The notes under the pieces were generated by a model. It was not told where the DNA came from and did no database searches. It was given only the letters and a program-made list of their open reading frames with translations. 64,000 nucleotides of DNA from Bacteriovoracaceae bacterium (GTDB lineage: Bacteria; Bdellovibrionota; Bacteriovoracia; Bacteriovoracales; Bacteriovoracaceae), in assembly GCA_018649885.1 (NCBI GenBank), contig JABIHA010000138.1:50736-114735 (forward strand). The letters run 5' to 3'. Shown here one piece after another: positions 25,137 through 34,529 of the stretch. How positions within the stretch are numbered: position 1 is the first letter of the stretch; every line of letters starts with the position of its first letter. The translations under genes were made by a program, and so were the position numbers.

Positions 25137-25943
25137 ATGATGTCAAAAAAAGTACTGATTACAGGAATTTGCGGTGGGCTTGGCATGGAAATGGCCAAGG
25201 GATTCATCAAAAAAGGCTACCAGGTAATTGGTGTTGATATTGATGATTTAGCGCTCGAAGGCCTTGAAGACAAGTTAGGCCAGGAGATTCCCACTTTTGT
25301 CTGTGATTTGAGAAACAGAGGCCAAATAGAACAGTTGTGTATGGAAGTTGTTCATAAAGGGGTTTTTCCCGATATTTGGATCAATAATGCGGGTGTTGCA
25401 ACTATTGCTCCTTTTATGGAGCAAATCGATAGTTTTTCAGATGTAATGGATATTAATTTTAACTCGATTTTGTATACAACACATTTTTGTGTTGGTGAAA
25501 TGATGAAAAGAAACCAGGGAATGATCGTTAATATTGCCTCCGTTGCAGGCCATGCTCCTTGTCCCTACTTCACCTCATATAATGCTTCAAAATTTGCGGT
25601 GGTGGGTTTTACTAGGAGTCTAAGACATGAATTAAAATTAAAAAAGATCCCTATTGATGTAGTCCTGGTTTCTCCAGGTTTTGTCGATACTAATATTATC
25701 AATCAAAAATCTTTTGAGTTCCCCGATTTCATGAAATTTATGCTCTCAAAGCCTGAAGTAACTGGAAAAGAAATAGTTGATGGAATATTAAAAGGAAAAA
25801 ATGAGATTTTTCCAACTCTCAATGGAAAACTTCTCTTGGGACTTGGTAAAGTTGGGGCCCCTGTTCAGGATATGATGGGTCACTTAATGAATGCTAAAAA
25901 CTGGAAACAGATGTTTGGCATTGAAAAAATTGACCCAAAATAA
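25137..25943 (+). CDS. Short-chain dehydrogenase/reductase
   Basis: A classical SDR of ~268 aa. The cofactor motif TGICGGLGMEMA, the NNAG motif (INNAGVA), the catalytic Ser in IVNIASVAGHAP, and YNASK (Tyr-x-x-x-Lys) are all visible. NAD(P)-dependent oxidation or reduction of an alcohol/ketone is expected; the substrate is unknown. It is divergent from the desaturase gene, which may hint at lipid metabolism. The two adjacent ATGs at 25137 and 25140 are both possible; the in-frame ORF starting at 25065 lacks support. Confidence 0.88.
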   Translation: MMSKKVLITGICGGLGMEMAKGFIKKGYQVIGVDIDDLALEGLEDKLGQEIPTFVCDLRNRGQIEQLCMEVVHKGVFPDIWINNAGVATIAPFMEQIDSFSDVMDINFNSILYTTHFCVGEMMKRNQGMIVNIASVAGHAPCPYFTSYNASKFAVVGFTRSLRHELKLKKIPIDVVLVSPGFVDTNIINQKSFEFPDFMKFMLSKPEVTGKEIVDGILKGKNEIFPTLNGKLLLGLGKVGAPVQDMMGHLMNAKNWKQMFGIEKIDPK

Positions 25944-25945
25944 AC

Positions 25946-28159
25946 TTACTTTGCTTTAAAAGGCCTTGCTTGTTTTATCCAAATGCTTCTGTCTTCTCCA
26001 AATACTTTGTATTCAGCATCAATAGCAAATTTGGGATTATTCGCCTTTTTATATAGTTTAGCAAAAAATTCCTCAGCTATAGCAAGTGCTCTAGTGAGTC
26101 TTCTGATTTCAAGCTCTTTTGGGTTTTCAAACTCTTCAGGGTTATCAAGAAAAACACTTTGACCTTCTTGAATTGAGGAACGAGTTAGATATTGGTAACT
26201 CCAGTCTTTCCAAACTAGTTCTGGAGATTGCCCATAATCTACAAGTCCTTCAACCATTACTTCCTCAGTCAGGTAGGAGTGATTTGGGTCAATATTGTAT
26301 TTTATCAACTCTTCTTCTGTGGGAGGATTAGTCACCGCAAGATCAAAGTGTTGTGAGTTTAAATAGGTTCTCCAAAAATCTTCAGGGGAATAAATATCAG
26401 TTGTGATCCCCACGCCATTAGCTAGTTCTCCCTTGGAGCCATCAAATGATTTACTTGGAAATGAGCGGTGGACGGCCACGCCGACTTTGACATCAAAGTG
26501 TCTTGTGCCTCCCATATTGAACCAAACTCTTTCATCAAATGCTCTGTCATTCCACACGCTTGAATATATGTAGGGAAGTTTTCTTTTGATTTTGGCAGCA
26601 ATTTTTTTCCATGATTTTTGGGCGGCTGAATTGTATGAGCCATCAGAGAGCTTTTTGTACAAGCTGATACCTGTTGAGTTGTAAAGTCCCGCTCCATTAA
26701 ATCCCTCAAGGTCCTCAGCATTTGTGCTTGATCTAAGCCTTATTTTTTCAACTTTCGATATATGGATAGGCGAGTTTTTATCTTCGATTAAAATATTTTT
26801 AAATAGTGATAGTACGCTTGGTGGAACGACTGAGTTTTCTATGATGGATCTAATTTTTGCTAGTGTTTGCTTCGATTTACAAGGGGAGATAAGTCCATTT
26901 TCTAGAAGCCCAGCTTCTTTAAGTAGTTTTGTTATTATCTTCTTTGGTGTTGTCACTCTTTCTGGGTTGGCGTGGTCAAGGCCCGTTTGTGCAAAGTTCA
27001 TAAATTGATCATAGAAACTAAAAGGGATGGCGTAGCCATTAGGAGTCTTAACATTAACACTTTTAAATTGTCCCTTCTTTTGAAGGTGTGCAAGTACTGC
27101 TAAATTGGCCGACTTGGCACCAATAGTTTGAATAAGGTATTTGTGATTATTTCTAAAAAAGCTATAGTTAAGTGCATTTTCAAATTCTACGAATTCATTT
27201 GTATTTGTGGTGATGGAGTTTAACTCGACAACGCCTTGGGGTCTTTTTTTCTCCCAAAATTCTCTTATCTTTTGGTCTGCTCTGTTTTCATCAATTAGCT
27301 CAATCTTGTACTCAGTTCCGGTAACTGAAATCTTGACAGCTCTTCCAATGTATTTCTCAAGTTTACTGGTGGCCCCTTTGAGCGCCATATTGATAGTCCC
27401 GCGGTTTTGGCTTTTGACATTGACGTGGCCTAAGGGTGTTTGAAAATTTTCTGTAATAATCCCCCCCACAAGGCCAATCTCATTTGGGACTTTTTTGAAA
27501 AGGGCAATTGATGTGTGATCAAGGCATACTTCAGAGTTACTTTCATCAACGAGTTTGAGGTAACCATATGAGGTACCACTAGTGAGAGCTTGGAATTTTT
27601 TATTAAGGTATAGATCTTCAGTTTTAATAATTGGAATTGAGTCCATAGATTGCGAGGCAGCTAGCTCTTGTTGCACGCTAAGTGGGTTGTAAGCAAAAGG
27701 AAGATCTACTTTTATGGCATTTCGAACTGTAGTGTAAAGCTCTCTTAAGTAGTCTATCTCAAGATTATCACCACTCCAAAGATTGAAAACAAAGAGATCC
27801 TGATTATTAATATTTGGGTAGAATACAAGTGAGCCCATATTGAATTTGCGGTTTTTACCAGGTATGGAATAATTTCTATTAAACTCAGCATTCCCGACAT
27901 GGATTCCTAATTCTTCTCTAACAAAGTCTATGTGATAAGAGTGTTTTTTTGTGTTGAAAAAATATATTTGATTTGAACCTTGGGAATTTCTCAAATAGAC
28001 AAACTTGACAACTTTTTTTCCTGAAACAGCGGCAGCGTACTGATCGAACTGAGATAAGCTGACTAATGAGTTTTCGCATATTGAAGGATTAGGACAGCTG
28101 GGAGTGGCCCAAAGTTTGGTAGAGAAAAATAGAGTGAAAATGATAATTTTGCTGAACAT
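25946..28159 (-). CDS. Exported PEP/pyruvate-binding (PPDK N-terminal-like) protein
   Basis: A 737-aa protein with a signal peptide (ending about residue 18, LWA) and a C-terminal ~400 residues resembling the ATP-grasp nucleotide-binding domain of pyruvate phosphate dikinase and PEP synthase: GAKSANLAVL, then RLRSSTNAEDLEGFNGAGLYNS, and a final IDAEYKVFGEDRSIWIKQARP. There is no phospho-His or PEP-binding TIM-barrel domain. ATP-grasp activity outside the cytoplasm would be odd, so it may bind rather than convert a ligand. CTTAGGAG precedes the ATG. Confidence 0.75.
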   Translation of the reverse strand: MFSKIIIFTLFFSTKLWATPSCPNPSICENSLVSLSQFDQYAAAVSGKKVVKFVYLRNSQGSNQIYFFNTKKHSYHIDFVREELGIHVGNAEFNRNYSIPGKNRKFNMGSLVFYPNINNQDLFVFNLWSGDNLEIDYLRELYTTVRNAIKVDLPFAYNPLSVQQELAASQSMDSIPIIKTEDLYLNKKFQALTSGTSYGYLKLVDESNSEVCLDHTSIALFKKVPNEIGLVGGIITENFQTPLGHVNVKSQNRGTINMALKGATSKLEKYIGRAVKISVTGTEYKIELIDENRADQKIREFWEKKRPQGVVELNSITTNTNEFVEFENALNYSFFRNNHKYLIQTIGAKSANLAVLAHLQKKGQFKSVNVKTPNGYAIPFSFYDQFMNFAQTGLDHANPERVTTPKKIITKLLKEAGLLENGLISPCKSKQTLAKIRSIIENSVVPPSVLSLFKNILIEDKNSPIHISKVEKIRLRSSTNAEDLEGFNGAGLYNSTGISLYKKLSDGSYNSAAQKSWKKIAAKIKRKLPYIYSSVWNDRAFDERVWFNMGGTRHFDVKVGVAVHRSFPSKSFDGSKGELANGVGITTDIYSPEDFWRTYLNSQHFDLAVTNPPTEEELIKYNIDPNHSYLTEEVMVEGLVDYGQSPELVWKDWSYQYLTRSSIQEGQSVFLDNPEEFENPKELEIRRLTRALAIAEEFFAKLYKKANNPKFAIDAEYKVFGEDRSIWIKQARPFKAK

Positions 28160-28318
28160 TGTTTGCTCCTAAGCGTTCAAAAGGCGATGAGGTATGACTT
28201 ATAGAAGCAAACAGGTATAAGTTTAAATTATTTATTGTTATTATAGTTAATAAGTACTGCTAATAAGCGTGTAACTGCTTGAAAATTAAAATACTAGCCG
28301 TCTGTAGGGCCAGATTCA

Positions 28319-29167
28319 TTACAGATGATCATGGGAAACTCCTGGTAAAAGGTCGAAAAACTGAACACTGAGCTGGTAGGTTTTATCTTTTGAGTGACCT
28401 GAGCTCATAAGTGAGTGCATTTTAGATCTAAATTCGCTTATGACTTCCCTTGCCTGACTAAGCTTTGAGCTGTCGATGGCCATGGCGCAACTGCTGGAAA
28501 GGCGCTGATCTTTTGACTGAGTCTCAAGTGCAAGTTTTGCTTTTTCGAGCACTTGAATATGGTGAAACCTTATGGACTTTGCACTTATGTCCTTAGGTGT
28601 TGCAACTCGATTATTAGAGGCTTTGTAATGGGTATTGCCACAATCATTTTGAGTTTTAGATAAAAGCCCTAGAAGCACAAGGCCTTCGATGCTTCTTTCA
28701 ACTTCACTGGGTCCTATCATTCCATTTAATTTTTCGATGATTCTCTTTTTGGTGAATTTTTCGGAATCAATCTTTGTCATTTCGAGTATCGCCATGTGAT
28801 GCCATTCACTGATGATATCAAATTGATCAGCACTGACAACGGTACTACTTTCCTCTGGTTTAATATCGATAAAAGATTTTTCAATAAGTCTTTTTTCTTC
28901 ATCACTTTTTGCATTTTCATATTGAATCAAAAGGCCTAGATATCTCTTAGCTTTGTCATCTATTTCAAGTCCTCTCGTGAGTGGAAAATAATTACTAGGT
29001 TTTATGGGCTTTTCTGATCTAAGCATTTCATGGAGAGTAGAGTGTGATTTAAACCCCATGGTCTTTGACCATTTCCTTACAGAGAAGGTTCCTTGGCTTT
29101 TCTTAATCCTGCAGTAATCAACAAGAAAGTGCCTGGCAGAGCGGTAATTGTAAATATCAATTTTCAT
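28319..29167 (-). CDS. TIGR02147-family regulatory protein
   Basis: A 282-aa, full-length member of the TIGR02147 family, common in Bdellovibrio-like bacteria. The N-terminus has the usual pattern SARHFLVDYCRIKKSQGTFSVR with HTH-like GFKSHSTLHEMLR. The C-terminal ~180 residues carry the second domain with EWHHMAILEM and later helices. It is probably a DNA-binding regulator with an unknown signal. AGGATAGG precedes the ATG. Together with the short member at 23.3 kb, it suggests lineage identity. Confidence 0.85.
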   Translation of the reverse strand: MKIDIYNYRSARHFLVDYCRIKKSQGTFSVRKWSKTMGFKSHSTLHEMLRSEKPIKPSNYFPLTRGLEIDDKAKRYLGLLIQYENAKSDEEKRLIEKSFIDIKPEESSTVVSADQFDIISEWHHMAILEMTKIDSEKFTKKRIIEKLNGMIGPSEVERSIEGLVLLGLLSKTQNDCGNTHYKASNNRVATPKDISAKSIRFHHIQVLEKAKLALETQSKDQRLSSSCAMAIDSSKLSQAREVISEFRSKMHSLMSSGHSKDKTYQLSVQFFDLLPGVSHDHL

Positions 29168-29407
29168 AACCTATCCTGTGTATTTGTTTTAATAATGATA
29201 GTCGCTGGACTAGATTTTATTCAATGAGTTTGAAATTATCACCATGGTTTAAGCGTACACATAAATGTGACTTAGAGGGCAGCTGGGCCAAGGTATGGTA
29301 AGTTCGAAGCCTTCTAAATATAATTGGTTTTGCCATTACCATTCATTCTAATAAGAGGAACCTGTTGCCACGTACTGATTGAGGGTAAATAGAGGTAAAA
29401 TATATGA

Positions 29408-30265
29408 GTGAAACTATTCATTTTTCTTTTATTGTTTTCTCCCTATTTAAACAGTGCAGAGCATGGTCTTCTTCCCTCCGTTGAGAAGAGGAGCTGGTAT
29501 TACTTCAAAAATTTCTTCTATAAAAAAGTAGATAAAGCTCAGTTTATTCAAAAGCTTCGTGAAGACAGGCTTCAAGATTTAGATAAGTATGCCAAGTTAA
29601 TCAATGCGGAGGAGCTAGTTTCACCTGATAGTTCCAAACCTCCTAGGAAAAATCGAGGAGAATTTTTTTCGCTAGATAAGAATGGGATTGCTATTTTTAG
29701 ATTAGATTTTTTAGTAAAAGGAACGGCCAAACGCGTTGAAGGCAAGCTACTTGAAAATATCAATACTAAAATAAGTAGAATCGTTTTGGATTTAAGGGGA
29801 AGCCCAGGAGGTCATGTTGATGAAGCTGTGGATATCCTCTCCCTATTTATGCGCAAGAGATTTTTGTTTAAACAGGTAAAACGATCAGGCATTAAGCCTA
29901 AGGAATACTACTCTAGCAAAAAAAAATATTTTAATCCTAAAACTCCTATTACTGTGCTGATTGATAAAAAAACGGGCTCCGCTAGTGAGTTAATTGCCAT
30001 GGTTTTTAAACATTACGGTAGAGGCTACTTGTTTGGTGAAACGACTTATGGAAAAGGTGTCGTTCAAAGTACTTTCCAGGTGGGCAAGTCATTTTATATT
30101 CGCTTCACCACCGCCCAAAGCATTGGACCAAGAAATTTTATCATTCATGATACTGGCATTAGTCCTGATTATACAGTTGACCAAATTGCTAAGGATGGTT
30201 TCTCAGATAGTAGCTTTCTTAAAAATGTATTATCATGGATAAGTGAAAAAAATCTAAAACAATGA
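29408..30265 (+). CDS. Exported S41 (C-terminal processing) protease, PDZ-less
   Basis: A 285-aa protein with a signal peptide and the S41 catalytic core: RIVLDLRGSPGGHVDEA, then TGSASELIAMVFKHYGRGYLFGETTYGKG. In CtpA/Tsp the Ser-Lys dyad is 25 residues apart; S191 and K216 fit. No PDZ domain is visible, unlike most family members. It starts at GTG 29408 after AGAGG and lies 15 nt before the pseudopilin-Hint gene, so the two are likely cotranscribed and may act together. Confidence 0.85.
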   Translation: MKLFIFLLLFSPYLNSAEHGLLPSVEKRSWYYFKNFFYKKVDKAQFIQKLREDRLQDLDKYAKLINAEELVSPDSSKPPRKNRGEFFSLDKNGIAIFRLDFLVKGTAKRVEGKLLENINTKISRIVLDLRGSPGGHVDEAVDILSLFMRKRFLFKQVKRSGIKPKEYYSSKKKYFNPKTPITVLIDKKTGSASELIAMVFKHYGRGYLFGETTYGKGVVQSTFQVGKSFYIRFTTAQSIGPRNFIIHDTGISPDYTVDQIAKDGFSDSSFLKNVLSWISEKNLKQ

Positions 30266-30280
30266 AACTAGGACCTAAAA

Positions 30281-31915
30281 ATGATCAAATTGAAATTGAT
30301 TAGAAATAATCGCGGCATGAGTCTGGTTGAAGTGATGATGGCAATTGGAATCATGTCGGTCGCAGGTCTTGGTTATATGAAAATGAATGAAAATCAATCT
30401 AAGAGTCTAAAACGACACGCAGGTATGACAGATGCCAATAGTTTTAAAATGCTAATTGAAGGTTCACTAATTAAGTCAGAAAAATGTGAAGCCGCCTTTG
30501 CCGCCATTTTAGAAAATGGTGGAGCTGAGGTCGATCTTTCAAGTAGTTTTGATGAAACGCTTACTTCTGAGCAGGTTGGAACCTTTACTATGGGAACAAG
30601 TACTGAAATGGCCGTAGATCAAAGCTATGGGAAGCTTAAGATTTCCGGCTACAATTTGGAACTTAAATACACTGAGGGGAATTCTTATGCAGAATCTACC
30701 TTTACTGTGGATACTACCCTTGCCTTGTCCCCCACACAGACCATGCCTAAAAGAGTTAAGGTGAATGTTTCCTTTGATGTTGCAGGTGGAAAACTAGTCA
30801 GTTGTTCGGCGCTTGGGGGAAGTGGAAATGAGGCCTGTGACGTTCTTGATGGGCAATTAAATGCCTCCAATGGAAACTGTGAAGATATCAATTTGTATGG
30901 AGAAGTGACCAACAATGGGACCATTAGAGGTGGTCAGATTAAAGGAATCTCGTTTGAAGGGGGAGATGTTGTTACATCCCCGACAGAGGAATTGGCAGAT
31001 TCTTATCGCCAACCGTGTGATGGATCGGGCTATCAAGTATCTGAATGCCCTGTTACTGAATATGAAAATCCGACTTACTTTAAAGGCTACTTTAAAAGTG
31101 ATACGACTAACCCTGCTGTCCTTGATGATTTTACTTTTTTGTCTCCAACTTTTAAGTCAACAAGAGCTTTTAGTGAATATGTGAAAAATCCAGATGAGGA
31201 TGGATGGGCAGATGCTGCAACTCATACTCTCAATGGAATAATCGTTCGCGATTACGATGGTAGAGAGTATGAAGTTGTCTATAAATGCCTGACAATTTCA
31301 GGTACAAAATTCTGCTTTCTTACACTTGATCCTCTTCCATGGATTGAAATAGCAGAAGCACCTAGTTTTACAACTCCTACATCAGCACCTTCAGTTCCAG
31401 AATGCTTTTTGGCAGGGACAGATATTTTGGTGGGGGACAAAATGTACAAGAATATTGAAGATATTATCGTCGGAGACACAGTCCTTTCCTTCGATGGAAA
31501 GAAAGTAGTGCAGTCAAAGGTATCAAAAATTATGACTTCAGTGAGGACCGATGGGTATCTTCAAATAACTCTCAGCAATGAAAAAGTAATAAGAGTTACT
31601 GATGATCACCCATTTTACGTTAGTGGAAAGTACATTCCAGCGGGTAAGTTAACCACAAAGTCAAAGCTCTCTATGATTGGTGAGAAGGATGCCTTTGTAC
31701 CACTTGAAATCACTAGTATTAAAAGGGTGAAAAAAGTTTCTAAAGTTTACAATATGACTGTTGATGGGAATCACAACTATTTTGCTGAAGGGGTTCTAGT
31801 TCACAACAAATCAGTATCCTCACCACCTTCCTCACCCTCATCACCTTCAGCACCAGATCCAGAGGATTTACCTGACACTGACCCTGCTGAAATATTACCA
31901 TCAGGTCTAGATTAA
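30281..31915 (+). CDS. Pseudopilin with C-terminal Hint (intein/hedgehog) domain
   Basis: A 544-aa fusion. Residues 1-40 are a type IV prepilin leader and helix: a basic segment, then cleavage site G|MSLVE with Glu at +5. Residues ~40-370 form an exported body. Residues 375-509 are a Hint domain: nucleophile C375 (ECFLAGTDILV), TDDHPFYV with the block-B His, and terminal VLVHN ending at N509. The next residue is Lys, not Cys/Ser/Thr, so splicing is unlikely and cleavage (as in type B bacterial intein-like domains) is more likely. A Pro/Ser/Asp-rich tail (510-544) follows. An S41 protease gene lies 15 nt upstream. Confidence 0.88.
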   Translation: MIKLKLIRNNRGMSLVEVMMAIGIMSVAGLGYMKMNENQSKSLKRHAGMTDANSFKMLIEGSLIKSEKCEAAFAAILENGGAEVDLSSSFDETLTSEQVGTFTMGTSTEMAVDQSYGKLKISGYNLELKYTEGNSYAESTFTVDTTLALSPTQTMPKRVKVNVSFDVAGGKLVSCSALGGSGNEACDVLDGQLNASNGNCEDINLYGEVTNNGTIRGGQIKGISFEGGDVVTSPTEELADSYRQPCDGSGYQVSECPVTEYENPTYFKGYFKSDTTNPAVLDDFTFLSPTFKSTRAFSEYVKNPDEDGWADAATHTLNGIIVRDYDGREYEVVYKCLTISGTKFCFLTLDPLPWIEIAEAPSFTTPTSAPSVPECFLAGTDILVGDKMYKNIEDIIVGDTVLSFDGKKVVQSKVSKIMTSVRTDGYLQITLSNEKVIRVTDDHPFYVSGKYIPAGKLTTKSKLSMIGEKDAFVPLEITSIKRVKKVSKVYNMTVDGNHNYFAEGVLVHNKSVSSPPSSPSSPSAPDPEDLPDTDPAEILPSGLD

Positions 31916-31946
31916 GAGGGCAACACTAGGGTGGCCCTCATCATTT
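31916..31946 (+). terminator. Hairpin between pseudopilin and convergent gene
   Basis: GAGGGC (31916-31921) pairs with GCCCTC (31934-31939), directly after the pseudopilin-Hint stop, followed by ATCATTTTAATT. It lies between convergent genes, so it may serve both strands. Confidence 0.55.
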
Positions 31947-31949
31947 TAA

Positions 31950-32645
31950 TTAGTCAACATTAACTGTGGCCTGTAGAGTGCCATCAATAATTACTTTGTA
32001 AGTGCCTGCTCCCAAAAGTTGTCCTTTTGCGAGAGTTACAGAACCACTATGTGGTCCAAAGGCCATGAGACATGGTGAAGTGAAATCTCTTTGAGTTGTT
32101 TGAAGAGAGATCTCTCCACTGTAATCATATTTTTTGGTCAATCTGTTGTATACTCTTGTGCCTTTCACAGTGTAACTGCCAAGTGGAATATGGCACATAG
32201 AGCTTTTGATTTCTTTTGTAGAGAAATGAATTTGAACCAATTTTTTATCGGTGCTTGTAGCTCTTACATTGTAAAGAGAGACAGGCTCATCGCCTATTTC
32301 AGGGAGATTAAGAGTAGTATCACTATCAAATAGTATACGGTATGCCTTATTACCTAGGCCTAAGTCACTTCTTTTAAATTTTACAGTTTTGTGTACAAGG
32401 GCCCGGCATCTGTCATCGTCAGTGTGGTCAATAAGTGTGGCATCGACCATTGTAGGGTAGATCTCAAGTGGAGAGACAACAAGTTTGAGTTCAAATTTGT
32501 GCTCCTTGCAACCACCACCGTAAACAACATCGAGGGACAATTCATTAGACTCATTTAAATACTCTGCTTTTTGAACATCCACTGTGTGGGAAGCAAAGAG
32601 GTGTGCACTTGTAAGTGTCATCATTAATACCAATAGCTTTTTCAT
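31950..32645 (-). CDS. Exported protein, unknown
   Basis: A 231-aa protein with a strong signal peptide (MKKLLVLMMTLTSAHLFA) and several Cys residues. The body looks beta-rich and carries no catalytic motif that I recognise. The ATG at 32645 is preceded by AAGGAGAAAAAA; the longer frame upstream is unlikely. It converges on the pseudopilin gene, so it is not in that operon. Confidence 0.65.
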   Translation of the reverse strand: MKKLLVLMMTLTSAHLFASHTVDVQKAEYLNESNELSLDVVYGGGCKEHKFELKLVVSPLEIYPTMVDATLIDHTDDDRCRALVHKTVKFKRSDLGLGNKAYRILFDSDTTLNLPEIGDEPVSLYNVRATSTDKKLVQIHFSTKEIKSSMCHIPLGSYTVKGTRVYNRLTKKYDYSGEISLQTTQRDFTSPCLMAFGPHSGSVTLAKGQLLGAGTYKVIIDGTLQATVNVD

Positions 32646-32873
32646 TTTTTTCTCCTTATATAAATTACTTAAATAAATTTTGTAGCTGGCGCTCACAGTG
32701 GTTTTAGGCCTAGGTTAATATTTTGTAAAATGATAAAAACCGATGATGAGTGATCAATTTAGCTAATGATGTCGCGTTGCACGTGATCTTTCATTTAATT
32801 CCATGCCATTTACTTTTTAAGGGTTTAGGCGATAATTGTAGGAGTCAAAACAGCAATTAAATAAGGAGTAAAA

Positions 32874-34529
32874 ATGAACCATCGCTTCCAAATGAAATGG
32901 TGGGGATGGGGAGAGGATAAAATCAAATTTGAGCTAGACTCAAAGCCTGGAATTCTTCCCTATGTTAAAAAAAAGTTTGATATTGGTCAGCTAAAAAAAG
33001 CAGTTGCACCTGACCTAGATCAAATTCCTATTACTCCCTCTCAGCTTCCCCAAGGCATAGTCGATTCTTTCACCAAAATTTTGGGAGAGAAAAATATATC
33101 TTGTGAAAAAGAAGATATTATTTTGCACTCTCTAGGAAAAAGCTACTTTGATTTAATAAGATTAAGGTTAAAGACCCCCCTTCTTACACCTGATTTGGTT
33201 TTATATCCTGATACCGAGGAGCAAATCAGCTCTATTTATCAGATATGTGAAAAAGAAAAGATCGCCATTGTTCCTTTTGGTGGGGGAACGAGCGTTTCAA
33301 GTGGTGTTGAAGCACTCAAAGGAAGTAATGATTTTGTGATTTCTCTAGACCTCCGAAATTTTAAACAGATAACCAAAATTGACCGTGTCTCAAATCAGGC
33401 CCACGTTGAAGGTGGGATATTTGGCCCAGAGCTCGAAGAAGAACTCATGAAAGAAGGTTATACTTTAGGTCACTTCCCGCAGTCTTTTGAATTTTCAACA
33501 CTGGGTGGTTGGATTGCCACCAGAAGCAGTGGGCAAAATTCTATTATCTACGGCGGTATTGAGAAGATGGTAACTTCTCTTAGAATGATTTCTCCCAGTG
33601 GAGTTATTGAAACTCTCAATACACCGAGAATGGCAGCTGGCCCTGACTTCAAAGAAATGCTGACTGGATCAGAGGGCAGATTTGGAATTATTATTTCCGC
33701 TGTTATCAAAATTACTCCTGCCCCACAGGAAAAAAAATATCGAATGTACTTTTTTAGAAGCTTTAAAGAAGCACAGGAGACGTCGAGAAAAATTGTTCAA
33801 TTGGGTTATAGGCCTGCCATGATAAGAGTTTCAGATGAAGAGGAAACTGAGGGGATGATGGCCATGGGAAAGAGTGACCCCAATTTTATCACTCAAACCA
33901 TTTCGAATTTAGTAAAAAAACACATGGTGTCCAAGGGCTATAATCTTGAAAGTGTTGCCTCTGTGATGATTGGATATGAAGGCAGTCCCAGCGAAAATCG
34001 AGAACTTCATAAAAAAGTAAACCATATTTTTAAACAAAACTGTGCAATAGGAATGGGGACTGGCCCTGGAAAAAAATGGCTCAAGGATCGTTTCTTCCTT
34101 CCCTATTTGCGAGATGAGTTTATGGAAAATGACCTTCTTGTGGACACTCTTGAAACTGCAACGACTTGGGAGAATCATTTGGTTCTCTATGATGAGGTCA
34201 AAAAGGCCATTGGAAATGCTCTTAGCAAGTATGATAAGAGATACGCAATATATACTCATATTTCTCATATGTATCATGATGGGGCTTCTCTTTATTTTTC
34301 TATTATAGCTCCTCAGCATACTGAAGATCCCATTTTACAATGGAAAGAAATGAAAGCGGCGGCAAATGCTGCGATCAAAAAATGTGGAGGAAGTTGTTCA
34401 CACCACCACGGTGTTGGGGTCGATCATATTCCTGCCCATCATTTTAGTGATGAAGAAAAAGAAGTTATGGGAAAATTGTACAATCACTTTGATCCAGGAG
34501 GGATATTAAATCCTGGGAAATTGATATGA
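32874..34529 (+). CDS. FAD-binding alkyl-DHAP synthase-like protein
   Basis: A 551-aa FAD-linked oxidase-family protein resembling alkyldihydroxyacetonephosphate synthase (AGPS). N-terminal MKWWGWGE, the FAD-binding VPFGGGTSVSSG, and the C-terminal GGSCSHHHGVGVDH with the His cluster agree with AGPS. That enzyme swaps the acyl group of acyl-DHAP for a fatty alcohol, forming the ether bond. An AAGGAG precedes the ATG. Its stop overlaps the start of a GlpD-like gene by 4 nt. D-lactate/glycolate-type oxidases share the fold and are the alternative. Confidence 0.82.
   Translation: MNHRFQMKWWGWGEDKIKFELDSKPGILPYVKKKFDIGQLKKAVAPDLDQIPITPSQLPQGIVDSFTKILGEKNISCEKEDIILHSLGKSYFDLIRLRLKTPLLTPDLVLYPDTEEQISSIYQICEKEKIAIVPFGGGTSVSSGVEALKGSNDFVISLDLRNFKQITKIDRVSNQAHVEGGIFGPELEEELMKEGYTLGHFPQSFEFSTLGGWIATRSSGQNSIIYGGIEKMVTSLRMISPSGVIETLNTPRMAAGPDFKEMLTGSEGRFGIIISAVIKITPAPQEKKYRMYFFRSFKEAQETSRKIVQLGYRPAMIRVSDEEETEGMMAMGKSDPNFITQTISNLVKKHMVSKGYNLESVASVMIGYEGSPSENRELHKKVNHIFKQNCAIGMGTGPGKKWLKDRFFLPYLRDEFMENDLLVDTLETATTWENHLVLYDEVKKAIGNALSKYDKRYAIYTHISHMYHDGASLYFSIIAPQHTEDPILQWKEMKAAANAAIKKCGGSCSHHHGVGVDHIPAHHFSDEEKEVMGKLYNHFDPGGILNPGKLI

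Noticed and set aside
31950..32696. Longer start for the exported protein (17 more residues)
   Set aside because: The ATG at 32645 follows a strong AAGGAG and starts the signal peptide directly; the extension would bury it.
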